The position numbers were made by a program, and so were the translations under genes. Below the pieces are notes generated by a model. The model made no database searches. It was given only the letters and a program-made list of their open reading frames with translations, and was not told the DNA's origin. A stretch of DNA of 64,000 nt from a bacterium M00.F.Ca.ET.205.01.1.1 (lineage in GTDB: Bacteria; Pseudomonadota; Alphaproteobacteria; Rhizobiales; Rhizobiaceae), in the NCBI GenBank assembly GCA_004791255.1, contig SRUQ01000002.1, forward strand, positions 124,001 to 188,000, given 5' to 3'. Shown one piece after another: positions 46,784 to 56,442 of the stretch (positions within the stretch are counted from its first letter, which is position 1; each line of letters begins with the position of its first letter).

Positions 46784-48418
46784 TCAGTTCACCGGCGGAT
46801 AAAGCGTGTCGATGATCATGCGCGCGTCATGGCGCGAATCGAGCATGCCGTAGGTGTTGCGCCACTGACCGGCCAGCCTCGTCTCGACGAAAGCGTCGGC
46901 GATCCGCCCTGCCCCCAGCCGGCGAAGCTCGGCAGCCGCCGCCGACAGCGCCAGCTGCTCGGTGAGCAGGCGTGCCGAGCCTTCGTCTGTCGCGGCAACT
47001 TGCATCGCCGCCTTCAAAACGCCGATCGTGCCACGTCCGCTAGCGCCCAGATCACGATCTATGCCGGCTAGCACCTCTTCGAACAGGCCAGGCGCACGGC
47101 CAAGCACGCGCAGCACATCGAGCGCCATGACATTGCCCGACCCTTCCCAGATCGCATTGACCGGGGCTTCGCGATAATAGCGCGCGAGCGGCGCTTCCTC
47201 GACATAGCCGTTGCCGCCGAGGCACTCCATCGCCTCATAGAGCAGCGGCGGCGCGATCTTGCAGACCCAGTATTTGACGACCGGCGTCATGGCGCGGGCA
47301 AACGCCGCCTCGCCGCGATCGCTCGCCGCCTCATCGAAGGAACGCGCCAGCCGGAATGACAGCGCGGTCGCCGCGGCAACATCGAGCGCCATGTCGGCCA
47401 GCACGCGCTGCATCAGTGGCTGCTCGATCAACGTCGAGCCGAACACCTGGCGGTGGCGGGCATGGTGAACGGCTTCGGCCAAGCCGGCACGCATGATCGC
47501 CGAGGACGCCACCGCGCAGTCGAGCCGCGTCAAGGTCACCATGTCCATAATCGTCTTCACGCCGGCTCCCGGCTCGCCGACCATCTCGCCGATGGCGTTG
47601 ACGAACTCCACCTCGGAAGAGGCATTTGAGCGATTGCCGAGTTTGTCCTTCAGGCGCTGGAACCGAAAACCGTTGCCGGACCCGTCGCCGAGAACGCGCG
47701 GCACCAGAAAGCACGACAGCCCCTCGGGCGCCTGCGCCAGCACCAGGAAGGCGTCCGACATCGGCGCCGACATGAACCATTTGTGCCCGGTCAGCCGATA
47801 GAATCCGCTGCCGACGCGCTCGGCCCTGGTGACATTGGCGCGCACATCGGTGCCGCCTTGTTTCTCGGTCATGCCCATACCGAGCGTCAGCCCGGTCTTT
47901 TCGACCGGCGGCTTCTGGCTCTGGTCGTATTTGCGCGTCGTCACGCGCGGCGCCCATTCGCGGAACAGCTTCGGGCTGGCCATCAAGGCGGCCAGCGAAG
48001 CGCTTGTCATGGTGATCGGGCACAGGTGCCCCGTCTCGAGCTCGGCCGTCAGATAGAACCGGGCGGCGCGGACCTGATGGCGGCGGCCGATCTCGGCGTC
48101 GCCATTCTCCCACACCGAGGAGTGCAGCCCGTTGGCCACCGAACGGCGCATCAGGGCATGGTAGGCGGGATGGAATTCGACCTGGTCGATGCGCCGGCCC
48201 TGACGGTCATGGGTTCGAAGCTTCGGCGTCTCGACATTGGCTAGACGCGCCAGTTCCTGCGCCTCCTGCGTCAACACGAAACGGCCGAGCCCGTCGAGAT
48301 CCTTGCGCACCGGATCGGAAAAGCGCTCGGCAAGCTGGATCAGCAACGGATCGCCTCGCCAGGCGTTGCCGCCCGTCAGCGGCGGCGGCTGGTTCGTCAC
48401 GTCGTCGGTCACGCCCAA
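46784..48418 (-). CDS. AidB-like acyl-CoA dehydrogenase
   Basis: 544 residues, longer than ordinary acyl-CoA dehydrogenases, as in the AidB subfamily. GMGMTEKQGGTDVRANVTRA is the FAD-contacting block and YKWFMSAPMSD-type sequence (GHKWFMSAPMSDAFLVLAQA) follows. LYEAMECLGGNGYVEEAPLARYYREAPVNAIWEGSGNVMAL (read in parts) is the C-terminal signature. E. coli AidB is part of the adaptive response to alkylation; it binds DNA. The AidB assignment rests on length and these motifs. It is divergent from pyrB. Confidence 0.85.
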   Translation of the reverse strand: MGVTDDVTNQPPPLTGGNAWRGDPLLIQLAERFSDPVRKDLDGLGRFVLTQEAQELARLANVETPKLRTHDRQGRRIDQVEFHPAYHALMRRSVANGLHSSVWENGDAEIGRRHQVRAARFYLTAELETGHLCPITMTSASLAALMASPKLFREWAPRVTTRKYDQSQKPPVEKTGLTLGMGMTEKQGGTDVRANVTRAERVGSGFYRLTGHKWFMSAPMSDAFLVLAQAPEGLSCFLVPRVLGDGSGNGFRFQRLKDKLGNRSNASSEVEFVNAIGEMVGEPGAGVKTIMDMVTLTRLDCAVASSAIMRAGLAEAVHHARHRQVFGSTLIEQPLMQRVLADMALDVAAATALSFRLARSFDEAASDRGEAAFARAMTPVVKYWVCKIAPPLLYEAMECLGGNGYVEEAPLARYYREAPVNAIWEGSGNVMALDVLRVLGRAPGLFEEVLAGIDRDLGASGRGTIGVLKAAMQVAATDEGSARLLTEQLALSAAAAELRRLGAGRIADAFVETRLAGQWRNTYGMLDSRHDARMIIDTLYPPVN

Positions 48419-48580
48419 TCCTTCTATCGGGAGAAAGTCAGAAGGCCTCGAATCCAGGGCCGTCGGCTAGATATAGCCCAAGCCGCACAAGACGCGCGAC
48501 GAAAATACCGGGGAGAACGGCCGCAATCCAATGCCGGTGCTTGCAGACGCAAAATCCGCGCCCTATAGCAGCGCCTTGAG

Positions 48581-49561
48581 ATGACCGACGCTTCGTCCCT
48601 GCCGCTTTATCCTCACCGCCATCTTCTGGGCATCAGCGATCTTTCGCCCGCCGACATCGAGCTTCTGCTCGACAGGGCGGATCGGGCCGTTGCGATCTCG
48701 CGGCAGTCCGAGAAGAAAACCTCGACATTGCGCGGCCGCACCCAAATCAACCTGTTCTACGAGGCCTCGACGCGCACGCAGTCGTCGTTCGAACTGGCCG
48801 GAAAACGCCTCGGCGCCGATGTCATGAACATGTCGGTGGCGAGTTCCTCGGTGAAGAAGGGCGAGACGCTCATCGACACCGCGATGACGCTCAACGCCAT
48901 GCGGCCCGATATCTTGATCATCCGCCACCAGTCGGCGGGCGCCGCTGCCCTGCTGGCGCAGAAGGTCGGTTGCTCGGTGGTCAATGCCGGCGACGGCGCA
49001 CATGAGCACCCGACGCAGGCGCTGCTCGACGCACTGACCATACGCCGCGCCAAGGGTCCGTTGTCGAAGCTGATCGTGGCGATCTGCGGCGACATCCTGC
49101 ACTCGCGCGTGGCGCGCTCCAACATCATGCTCTTGAACGCGCTCGGCGCGCAGGTGCGGGTCGTCGCGCCTTCGACGCTGCTGCCCTCGGGCATCGACAG
49201 GATGGGCGTGATCGTTACCCGCTCGATGGCCGAAGGCCTCAAGGACGCCGACGTAGTGATGATGCTGCGCCTGCAGCGCGAGCGCATGGAAGGCGCCTTC
49301 GTGCCTTCGGTGCGCGAATATTTCCGCTACTACGGCCTCGATGCCGAGAAGTTGAGGGCGGCCAAGGACGACGCGCTGGTGATGCATCCGGGTCCAATGA
49401 ACCGCGGCGTCGAGATCGCCTCGGAAATCGCCGACGGGCCGCAGAGCGTTATCCAGGAACAGGTCGAGATGGGCGTTGCCGTGCGCATGGCCGTGATGGA
49501 AGCGTTGCTCGACCCCCGCCGCAATCAAGAGGGCCGCAACCAGGAAGGGCGCGGCGCATGA
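48581..49561 (+). CDS. pyrB: Aspartate carbamoyltransferase catalytic subunit
   Basis: 326 residues. The carbamoyl-phosphate-binding motif is [37 protein letters not shown] and [20 protein letters not shown] are further family blocks, and [18 protein letters not shown] closes the active site. It catalyses the first committed step of pyrimidine synthesis. No pyrI regulatory chain is visible; instead it overlaps a non-catalytic dihydroorotase homologue by four bases (ATGA), the class A holoenzyme arrangement. Confidence 0.97.
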   Translation: MTDASSLPLYPHRHLLGISDLSPADIELLLDRADRAVAISRQSEKKTSTLRGRTQINLFYEASTRTQSSFELAGKRLGADVMNMSVASSSVKKGETLIDTAMTLNAMRPDILIIRHQSAGAAALLAQKVGCSVVNAGDGAHEHPTQALLDALTIRRAKGPLSKLIVAICGDILHSRVARSNIMLLNALGAQVRVVAPSTLLPSGIDRMGVIVTRSMAEGLKDADVVMMLRLQRERMEGAFVPSVREYFRYYGLDAEKLRAAKDDALVMHPGPMNRGVEIASEIADGPQSVIQEQVEMGVAVRMAVMEALLDPRRNQEGRNQEGRGA

Positions 49562-50844
49562 GCATCACAGTCTTCGAGCGCGCCCGGATTGTCGACCCCT
49601 CGCGCGGCATCGACGAGACCGGCACCGTCATCGTCGACGGCAGGAAGATCGCCGCTGCCGGCAAAACGGCGCTGAACCAGGGCATCCCTGAGGGGGCAAC
49701 GGTCATCGACTGCGCCGGCAAGGCGGTCATTCCGGGCCTGATCGACGGCCGCGTCTTCATAGGCGAACCGGGCGGCGAACATCGCGAGACGATCGCCTCG
49801 GCGAGCGTTGCCGCCGCCGCCGGCGGCGTCACCTCGATCGTCATGATGCCCGATACCGATCCGGTCATCGACAATGTCGCGCTGGTCGAGTTCGTGCTGC
49901 GCACCGCCAAGGACACGGCAAGCGTCAACATTTTTCCGGCCGCCGCCATCACCAAGGGGCTCGACGGCCGCGAGATGACCGAGTTCGGCCTGCTGCGCGA
50001 AGCCGGAGCCGTCGCCTTCACCGACGGCCGCCACACCATAGCGAGCGCTCTGGTGATGCGCCGCGCGCTGACCTATGCGCGCGATTTCGGCGCCACGATC
50101 GTGCATGAGACGCAGGATTCCGATCTCGCTTCGTCAGGGGTGATGAATGAGGGCCTCTACGCCAGTTGGCTCGGCCTTTCCGGCATTCCGCGCGAGGCCG
50201 AACTGATCCCGCTGGAGCGCGATCTCGCGCTGGCGCGTCTGACGCGCGGCTCCTACCATGCGGCGAAGATCTCGACAGCCATGGCGGCGACGGCTGTGGC
50301 GCGCGCGAAAGCCGACGGCGCTTCGGTGACCGCCGGCGTGTCGATCCACAATCTGTCGCTCAACGAAAACGACGTCGGCGAATACCGCACCTTCTTCCGG
50401 CTGACGCCGCCGCTGCGGGCCGAGGAGGACCGGCTGGCTGTCATCGAGGCGGTCAAGGACGGCACGGTCGACATTATCGTCTCCTCGCACGACCCGCAGG
50501 ACGTGGACACCAAGCGCCTGCCCTTCGCCGACGCGGCGGCCGGCGCCATCGGCCTGGAGACGCTGCTGGGGGCCGCTTTGCGGCTATATCACAATGGCGA
50601 TATCCCTCTGCTCAGGCTTGTCGAGACCCTGTCCACCGCGCCGGCAAGACTGTTCGGGCTGCCCGGCGGCACATTGAATCCCGGCGCGGTTGCCGATCTG
50701 GCTCTGGTCGATCTGGAAGAGCCGTGGATCGTCAGCGAGAGCGATATTCGCTCGCGCTCGAAGAACACCTGTTTCGAAGGCGCGCGCTTGCAAGGCAAGG
50801 TCTTGCAAACGCTGGTGGCGGGCCGCACAGTATTTTCGGCTTAA
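49558..50844 (+). CDS. pyrX: Dihydroorotase-like protein, probably non-catalytic PyrX partner of PyrB
   Basis: 428 residues, amidohydrolase fold of the dihydroorotase family. The binuclear-metal motif DxHxHxR is changed to Asp63-Gly-Arg65-Val-Phe67-Ile-Gly69, so both metal-binding histidines are lost. The His-to-Asp region of the active site is also rearranged ([11 protein letters not shown]). The fold and conserved segments ([36 protein letters not shown]) are kept. In Pseudomonas-type class A ATCases an inactive dihydroorotase homologue is needed structurally for PyrB activity. It overlaps pyrB by four bases. An active dihydroorotase must be elsewhere in the genome. Confidence 0.92.
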   Translation: MSITVFERARIVDPSRGIDETGTVIVDGRKIAAAGKTALNQGIPEGATVIDCAGKAVIPGLIDGRVFIGEPGGEHRETIASASVAAAAGGVTSIVMMPDTDPVIDNVALVEFVLRTAKDTASVNIFPAAAITKGLDGREMTEFGLLREAGAVAFTDGRHTIASALVMRRALTYARDFGATIVHETQDSDLASSGVMNEGLYASWLGLSGIPREAELIPLERDLALARLTRGSYHAAKISTAMAATAVARAKADGASVTAGVSIHNLSLNENDVGEYRTFFRLTPPLRAEEDRLAVIEAVKDGTVDIIVSSHDPQDVDTKRLPFADAAAGAIGLETLLGAALRLYHNGDIPLLRLVETLSTAPARLFGLPGGTLNPGAVADLALVDLEEPWIVSESDIRSRSKNTCFEGARLQGKVLQTLVAGRTVFSA

Positions 50845-50924
50845 GCCCGGCCGGTCGCGAGTCTTCGCGGCAGCCAGTTCGGCAGTGGAGCCAACTAAAG
50901 TCCGCTGCCCAGGAGGCCTTTGCC

Positions 50925-51647
50925 GTGAGCTCGCATCATCGTTCCTGGCTGAAATCGATCTGGCATCGCCTGCGCCCCGCACCGGCATTCATCGTCCCAG
51001 GGGAATTCAATCGGAATTCCCGCAACGTCAGTTCGCTTATGCCGCCGGAGGATAGCGGTGCCTTGCTCCTGGAGAAGATGCAGCGGCATATCGGCTTGCA
51101 GACGCTTGCAAACAGCCGCCTCCTTGACTTCGGCTGCGGTGTCCGGTTCAGCCAGGCCATTCTCAATCGCGGGATTCCAATCCGCTCCTACACTGGCATC
51201 GACTGCTTCGCGGAAATGATCGACTTCCTGCGCGCCGCCGTGCGCGACCCCCGGTTCTCCTACGTCTTTCTGGACGCCCACCACCCAAGCTACAACCCGC
51301 AAGGGCGCCCGCTCTCCGGCCAGACATCTCTACCACTGCCCTTGCAAGCCTTCGACATCCTCTCGTTGTTTTCCGTGATCACCCACCAGAACCCCGCCGA
51401 TGCAGCCTCCATCCTCACCATGCTGCGCCGCTATACGGCGGTCGGAGGCCACCTCTTCTTCACCTGTTTTCTGGATGAGGAGATTGCCGAATACGAGGAC
51501 CGGAGCCCGGAGAACGACGGCGGCAGGTGCTTTTACAATCCCGACTTCCTGGCCCATCTGGTCGAAGGTTGCGGTTGGCGCGTAGTGAAGAGAGCGCCAA
51601 GCGAGGGCCCCCTGATCGGCCATTCGTTCGTCTGTGCCTTGGCTTGA
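50925..51647 (+). CDS. SAM-dependent methyltransferase (class I)
   Basis: 240 residues. The SAM-binding motif I is LLDFGCGVRFSQAILNRG, followed by SYTGIDCFAEMIDFL (acidic residue after strand 2) and FDILSLFSVITHQNPADAAS. The last part (GGHLFFTCFLDEEIAEYEDR) is the usual beta-strand 5 region. Acceptor is unknown. The GTG at 50925 is preceded by AGGAGG eight bases upstream, which decides the start over the long in-frame extension. It lies 80 bp after pyrX and 42 bp before plsY. Confidence 0.88.
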   Translation: MSSHHRSWLKSIWHRLRPAPAFIVPGEFNRNSRNVSSLMPPEDSGALLLEKMQRHIGLQTLANSRLLDFGCGVRFSQAILNRGIPIRSYTGIDCFAEMIDFLRAAVRDPRFSYVFLDAHHPSYNPQGRPLSGQTSLPLPLQAFDILSLFSVITHQNPADAASILTMLRRYTAVGGHLFFTCFLDEEIAEYEDRSPENDGGRCFYNPDFLAHLVEGCGWRVVKRAPSEGPLIGHSFVCALA

Positions 51648-51689
51648 TCGCAGGCCGGGCGAATGACATAAGAAAACACGGGGGAAACA

Positions 51690-52277
51690 ATGAACTACGG
51701 CGCCATCCTAGCACTTGTGTGCGGCTACCTGCTGGGCTCTATTCCGTTCGGCCTTCTGCTTACCCGTGCCGCCGGCCTCGGCGACGTGCGCAAGATCGGT
51801 TCCGGCAATATCGGCGCCACCAATGTGCTGCGCACCGGCAATAAGGGCCTCGCCGCCGCTACGCTTCTGCTCGACGCGCTGAAGGGCACCGCCGCGGTGC
51901 TGATAGCAGGCCATTTGGCGCCGGAACTCGCGCCCTGGGCGGGCTTTGGCGCATTCCTTGGCCATCTCTTCCCGGTCTGGCTCGGTTTCAAGGGCGGCAA
52001 GGGCGTCGCCACCTATCTCGGCGTGCTGATCGGGCTCGCCTGGCAGGTGGCGCTGATCTTCGCCCTCGTCTGGCTGGTGATGGCGTTCCTGTTCCGCTAC
52101 TCCTCGCTGGCGGCGCTGACCGCCGCCGTAATCGTGCCGATCGCTCTATATTTCCTGAGCGCGCCACAAAACGCCGTCCTGTTCGTGGTGATGAGCATCA
52201 TCGTCTTCATCAAGCACCGCGCAAACATTTCACGGCTGATCGCCGGCACCGAGGGCAAGATCGGAGCCAAGGGATGA
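51690..52277 (+). CDS. plsY: Glycerol-3-phosphate acyltransferase PlsY
   Basis: 195 residues, integral membrane enzyme using acyl-phosphate to make lysophosphatidate. Motifs are [31 protein letters not shown] and [20 protein letters not shown], all diagnostic. Five hydrophobic helices are visible. Its stop and dprA's start overlap in ATGA. Confidence 0.97.
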   Translation: MNYGAILALVCGYLLGSIPFGLLLTRAAGLGDVRKIGSGNIGATNVLRTGNKGLAAATLLLDALKGTAAVLIAGHLAPELAPWAGFGAFLGHLFPVWLGFKGGKGVATYLGVLIGLAWQVALIFALVWLVMAFLFRYSSLAALTAAVIVPIALYFLSAPQNAVLFVVMSIIVFIKHRANISRLIAGTEGKIGAKG

Positions 52278-53407
52278 GCGAACCCGCCGCCGGTCCGCGC
52301 CTCAGCGACCGGCAGCGGCTGAGCTGGCTGCGGCTGATCCGCACCCAGAATGTCGGCCCCGCCTCCTTTCGCGACCTGATCAACCGCTTCGGTTCGGCCG
52401 AAGTCGCGCTGGAAATGTTGCCGGAACTGATGATTTCGGGCGGCGCCAGCCGGATCGCGCGCATTCCTTCGATCGCCGAGGCCGAAGCCGAGATGGAGGC
52501 AGCCCGGCGCATGGGCGCCCGCTTCGTCGGCATTGGCGAGGCGGATTATCCGCAACTGCTCCGAAGCATCGACAATCCGCCGCCTTTGCTTGCGGTCAAG
52601 GGCAACGCCGCCGTGTTCCGCCTGCCGGCGGTCGCCATCGTCGGCGCCCGCAATGCCTCGCTGGCCGGCATCAAGATGGCGCGCATGCTGGCGACCGCAC
52701 TTGGCGGCGAGGGTTACGCAATCGTCTCCGGCCTGGCGCGCGGCATCGACACGGCGGCGCATCAGGGCAGCCTCGCGACCGGCACGATCGGCGTGCTGGC
52801 TGGCGGCCTCGACCTGCCCTACCCGCCTGAGAATGCAGGCCTGTGCGAAGAGATCGCCGAGCGCGGCGCCATCATCTCGGAAATGCCGTTCGGTTGGCAG
52901 CCGCGCGCCCAGGACTTTCCGCGCCGCAACCGCCTTGTCGCGGGTGCGGCGCTAGGGCTGGTGGTGGTCGAGGCAGCGCAGCGCTCGGGCTCGCTGATCA
53001 GCGCCAGGCTTGCCGGCGAGATGGGCCGGCTGGTCTTCGCGGTGCCCGGTTCGCCGCTCGATCCCCGCGCCGCCGGCACTAACGGGCTGCTCAAGGACGG
53101 TGCGACGCTGGTCACAGAAGCGTCCGACGTCTCCAGGGCGATCGCGCCGCTGACCGGCATGCGGGCACCGGCGATGCCGCCATTCGAGGACCCGCCCGAT
53201 TTTTCGAAAACACCACCGCCCGGCGAAAGCGACCGCGCGCGGGTGATGGAAGCACTCGGCCCGACACCGGTGGCGATCGACGAGATCATCCGCCACACTG
53301 GCCTGCACCCTGCCCAGGTCTTCATGGTGTTGTTGGAACTCGATCTGGCCGGCCGGCTGGAGCGACATGCGGGCGGCAATGTTTCGCTGGTGTTCGGAGA
53401 AGGCTGA
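52274..53407 (+). CDS. dprA: DNA-processing protein DprA (Smf)
   Basis: 377 residues. An N-terminal SAM-like domain (about 15-80) precedes the Rossmann core: [55 protein letters not shown] and [20 protein letters not shown]. The C-terminal DprA winged helix (about 315-377) includes [21 protein letters not shown]. DprA binds incoming single-stranded DNA and loads RecA. With comEC in the same window this suggests a remnant or functional DNA-uptake route, although such genes occur in many non-competent species. Confidence 0.96.
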   Translation: MSEPAAGPRLSDRQRLSWLRLIRTQNVGPASFRDLINRFGSAEVALEMLPELMISGGASRIARIPSIAEAEAEMEAARRMGARFVGIGEADYPQLLRSIDNPPPLLAVKGNAAVFRLPAVAIVGARNASLAGIKMARMLATALGGEGYAIVSGLARGIDTAAHQGSLATGTIGVLAGGLDLPYPPENAGLCEEIAERGAIISEMPFGWQPRAQDFPRRNRLVAGAALGLVVVEAAQRSGSLISARLAGEMGRLVFAVPGSPLDPRAAGTNGLLKDGATLVTEASDVSRAIAPLTGMRAPAMPPFEDPPDFSKTPPPGESDRARVMEALGPTPVAIDEIIRHTGLHPAQVFMVLLELDLAGRLERHAGGNVSLVFGEG

Positions 53408-53416
53408 AACCGGCCG

Positions 53417-53629
53417 TCAATGGCGGTTGCGACGCTTCTCCCCGGTCTCGGCGTAGTCCGGCGTGTTGGCTCCAAACAGGTCCTTCTCGACCGCCTTGCG
53501 CCATACCGCGTCGGCGTCTTGCGGAAGCATTGGCTCGGATCCCGTTTCGGCCTCCCGCGGGCGTCGCTGCGAACGCCGCTGGAGCCAGGCAGGCATCATC
53601 TCTTGAATGAGACTGGTGAATTGGGCCAT
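53417..53629 (-). CDS. Small hypothetical protein, 70 residues
   Basis: 70 residues, MAQFTSLIQEMMPAWLQRRS to GEKRRNRH, charged and Arg/Glu-rich. AAGGAG lies 6 bases before the ATG, a very strong ribosome-binding site, so translation is likely. QDADAVWRKAVEKDLFGANT might form a helix. No family recognised. It converges on dprA with 9 bp between the stops. Confidence 0.6.
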   Translation of the reverse strand: MAQFTSLIQEMMPAWLQRRSQRRPREAETGSEPMLPQDADAVWRKAVEKDLFGANTPDYAETGEKRRNRH

Positions 53630-53699
53630 GGCGAACTCCTTCCCTGTACCTGAATCGAGCCATGCGTCTGAACCGGGGACGGCAAGGGTCCAATCCGGC

Positions 53700-54491
53700 T
53701 CATCCAGGCAGCGCGGCCAGAGGGGCCGTGTTAGCCGACCCGTCTCGGCCCAGCCTGTCCAGCCAGGCCAGAACCTCGTCCACGCCAGCCAGCGCGTAAG
53801 GCGCCACGGTCGGTCCGCCCGGTTTTATGCGAACCGAAATGCCGTCCATCTCATTGACGGTCTCAAACCCGTTCTCGTCGGACGTATCGTCGCCGAGGAA
53901 CACCGGGCGCCGCCCCCTGAAAGCCGGAGTTTGCATGAAGCGCCTGATGGCGGCGCCCTTCGCCGCCTCCAGCGGCATCAGTTCCACGCCAGCATTGCCA
54001 GCCAAAACCCGGTATCCCGCAGGCAGCTTGTCCAGTGCCTGTTCGACCAGTTGCGTTGCACGTTCGAGCAGGTGTGGGGCCGCGCGTGTATGAATGGCCA
54101 GGATTGGTCCCTTGCGTTCGATATAGACATCCACGCTGTCCAGTTCCGTTGCGATTTCGGTGGCTAGCGCTGCAATGTCGGCCGGCTCGACGGCCGCCTC
54201 GACCGGACCGTCACGCACCAACCTGTGTTCCAGGCCGTAGAGGCCCGCGGCGCGCAATTCGAGCGGCCGGAAGAGATGGTCAACGGCGGCGATCGATCGA
54301 CCCGTGATGAAAGCCAGCGCTCCGTCCAGTTGAAGTTCGAGCTTTACCAGCAACTCGCGCAACCGGTCGCTGACGACCACCGCGTCGGGATGCGCGGCAT
54401 GTTCGAGAAGCGTGCCGTCAATGTCCAGGAACAAGGCCCAGGGCCCTTGCGGGACGTCAGGTGGGAGCAGGTCGGAAACTTTTGCCATCAT
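53700..54491 (-). CDS. otsB: Trehalose-6-phosphate phosphatase
   Basis: 263 residues, HAD-superfamily enzyme removing phosphate from trehalose-6-phosphate. HAD motif I is ALFLDIDGTLLEHAAHPDAV. The cap region holds ALAFITGRSIAAVDHLF and AAGLYGLEHRLV. Later motifs are PVFLGDDTSDENGFETVN, with the acidic residues for Mg, and AKGAAIRRFM. It overlaps otsA by four bases (ATGATG start region), so the two enzymes are coupled. Confidence 0.95.
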   Translation of the reverse strand: MMAKVSDLLPPDVPQGPWALFLDIDGTLLEHAAHPDAVVVSDRLRELLVKLELQLDGALAFITGRSIAAVDHLFRPLELRAAGLYGLEHRLVRDGPVEAAVEPADIAALATEIATELDSVDVYIERKGPILAIHTRAAPHLLERATQLVEQALDKLPAGYRVLAGNAGVELMPLEAAKGAAIRRFMQTPAFRGRRPVFLGDDTSDENGFETVNEMDGISVRIKPGGPTVAPYALAGVDEVLAWLDRLGRDGSANTAPLAALPG

Positions 54492-56260
54492 AACGCCGCC
54501 ACCCGCTTGTGATCGAAGATGCTGATCAGTTTTCCGCCGGCGGCCGGAGGTGCCGCCATGGCGCGGTCAAGAGCATCACGCTTCCGCAGGCGGGCCGCGT
54601 CGAGAAGCATGCTGCCCGCCCAGCGATAGACATTGTTGTCGCGCACGATCTCGCGCATGCGCCGCATGCGCTGGCGTTGTTCATCTGAAGCCATGGTCAG
54701 GGCCTGCAGCAGCGCCTCGGCCATCATCGTCGCGTCGTAAGGGTTGACGATCAGTGACTCGAGCAGTTCCTTCGAAGCGCCGGCAAACATGCTGAGCATC
54801 AAGACGCCCTGCTCGTCGTCGCGGGCGGCAACGAACTCCTTGGCGACCAGGTTCATCCCGTCGTGCAGGCTGGTCACCATGCACACCTCCGCGGCACGGT
54901 AGATTTCGTAGACCTGCTCCTGCGAATGATGCTCGGCCACCATCAGCACAGGCGTGTAGCCGTCGCTGCCGTAACGCTCATTGATCTCGTCGGCGCAGCG
55001 CACGCATTCTTCGTAGAGTTGCTGGTAGGCCGGCAAGGTGCCACGGCTGGGTGCGGCGATCTGCAGGAGCGCCACCTTGCCGATCCATTGCGGATGCTGC
55101 TTGAGCAGCTCGTCAAGGGCGTGGAACCGGTCGAGAATGCCCTTCGTGTAGTCGAGCCGTTCGACACCGACGCATAGGCTGACATCGTCCGCCATGCCGA
55201 ACTTTTCGCGAATCCGCGCCCGGCACTGCGCGACGTCAGGCAGTTTGCCAAGCTGCGCCGGCGGCCATTCTATGGAGATCGGATAGGCGTGGACCAGGCT
55301 GGTCTGGCCGCCATAGGAGATCGCCGAATCCTCGCGCTCGATCCTGCTCTCGAGGAAGCGGTCGACGCTTTCGACGAAGTTGTTGCAATGGAACTGCGTG
55401 TGGAAGCCGATGATGGAACTTCCGAGCAAGCCGTCGAGTATCTTCTCCCGCCATGGACAGATGCTGAAGACTTCCGAATTTGGCCAGGGGATGTGCCAGA
55501 AGGTGATGACGATTGCTTCCGGCAGACGCTCCCGGATCATCCGCGGCAAAAGGGCGAAGTGATAGTCCTGCACCAGAACGATCGGGCGTTCGTTGCGGGC
55601 CTCGGCAATGACGGTATCGGCGAACTTCCGGTTGACCGCCTCGTAGGTTTCCCAATCGGACGTGCGGAATATGGGCCGGGTGAAGGCGATGTGGCACAGC
55701 GGCCAAAGGCCCTCATTGGCAAAGCCCAGATAGTAACCCTGCTGTTCCTCGTCGGTCAGCCAGACGCGCCGCAGCGTATAGGACGGGTTGTCCGGCGGGA
55801 CCTCTATACGGTCGTTCCGGTCGACGACGAGATGGTCGGCCGAGCCGCCGCCATAGGCTATCCACGTTCCACCGCAAGCGCGGGTGATCGGCTCCAGCGC
55901 GGAGACCAGGCCGCTGGCCGGCACGACCAGATCGATGCTGTCTCCCTCGAGATTGTGGATGTAGGGCTCACGATTGGAAACGACGATCACCTGCGCGTCC
56001 GGCAACTCTTTGGCCAGGATGCCGCGCAGCGTCTGCGGTGACCAGTTGACGAGAGATGCCTCGGGGGAGTGGCCATTCTTTTCGAACTCCCGCAACAAGG
56101 CGCGGACCGGCAACGGCTCGGAAGTGGCTGGTTCGCGCAGGCTTTGGCGTGCACGCATTACGGAAATAACCAAGGCGACAAACGAGATACACAGGCTGGC
56201 AAGAATGACGAACCACAAAGCGGAGGCGGAGTGGAAGAGGTCGAAACTGGTGTCTGGCAT
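54488..56260 (-). CDS. otsA: OtsA-like alpha,alpha-trehalose-phosphate synthase (GT20) with N-terminal membrane anchor
   Basis: 590 residues; typical OtsA has about 470. The first about 90 are extra and begin with a transmembrane segment ([20 protein letters not shown], residues 14-33). The GT20 domain has [56 protein letters not shown] and [21 protein letters not shown], plus the C-terminal [13 protein letters not shown]. It makes trehalose-6-phosphate from UDP-glucose and glucose-6-phosphate. The REPY motif (instead of the usual NR-P form) also occurs in glucosylglycerol-phosphate synthases, so acceptor specificity is not certain. It overlaps otsB, which supports the trehalose role. Confidence 0.9.
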   Translation of the reverse strand: MPDTSFDLFHSASALWFVILASLCISFVALVISVMRARQSLREPATSEPLPVRALLREFEKNGHSPEASLVNWSPQTLRGILAKELPDAQVIVVSNREPYIHNLEGDSIDLVVPASGLVSALEPITRACGGTWIAYGGGSADHLVVDRNDRIEVPPDNPSYTLRRVWLTDEEQQGYYLGFANEGLWPLCHIAFTRPIFRTSDWETYEAVNRKFADTVIAEARNERPIVLVQDYHFALLPRMIRERLPEAIVITFWHIPWPNSEVFSICPWREKILDGLLGSSIIGFHTQFHCNNFVESVDRFLESRIEREDSAISYGGQTSLVHAYPISIEWPPAQLGKLPDVAQCRARIREKFGMADDVSLCVGVERLDYTKGILDRFHALDELLKQHPQWIGKVALLQIAAPSRGTLPAYQQLYEECVRCADEINERYGSDGYTPVLMVAEHHSQEQVYEIYRAAEVCMVTSLHDGMNLVAKEFVAARDDEQGVLMLSMFAGASKELLESLIVNPYDATMMAEALLQALTMASDEQRQRMRRMREIVRDNNVYRWAGSMLLDAARLRKRDALDRAMAAPPAAGGKLISIFDHKRVAAL

Positions 56261-56290
56261 TTGAAATGAGCTGCTTTCGGCCGGGACGCG

Positions 56291-56399
56291 CCCTAAAGCA
56301 ATTCCGGGAAAAATGTGAACGGTTTTCCGTCCGGAATTGCGTCAAAACAAAGAGTTAGGGCAATTCACCGGTTTCCGTGGAACCGGTGAATTGCTCTAG
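56291..56399. repeat. Twin palindromic rhizobial intergenic repeat
   Basis: The first hairpin pairs GCAATTCCGG (56298-56307) with CCGGAATTGC (56331-56340), with inner GGAAAA/TTTTCC pairing. The second pairs GCAATTCACCGGTT (56360-56373) with AACCGGTGAATTGC (56381-56394), 14 perfect base pairs around a 7-base loop. The connecting stretch GTCAAAACAAAGAGTTAGGG is typical of repeats found many times in rhizobial genomes. It lies between the debranching-type gene and otsA. Confidence 0.75.
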
Positions 56400-56442
56400 T
56401 GGGTGATTGTGCAACGCACACCACAGGGGATGGTTCCCAACT

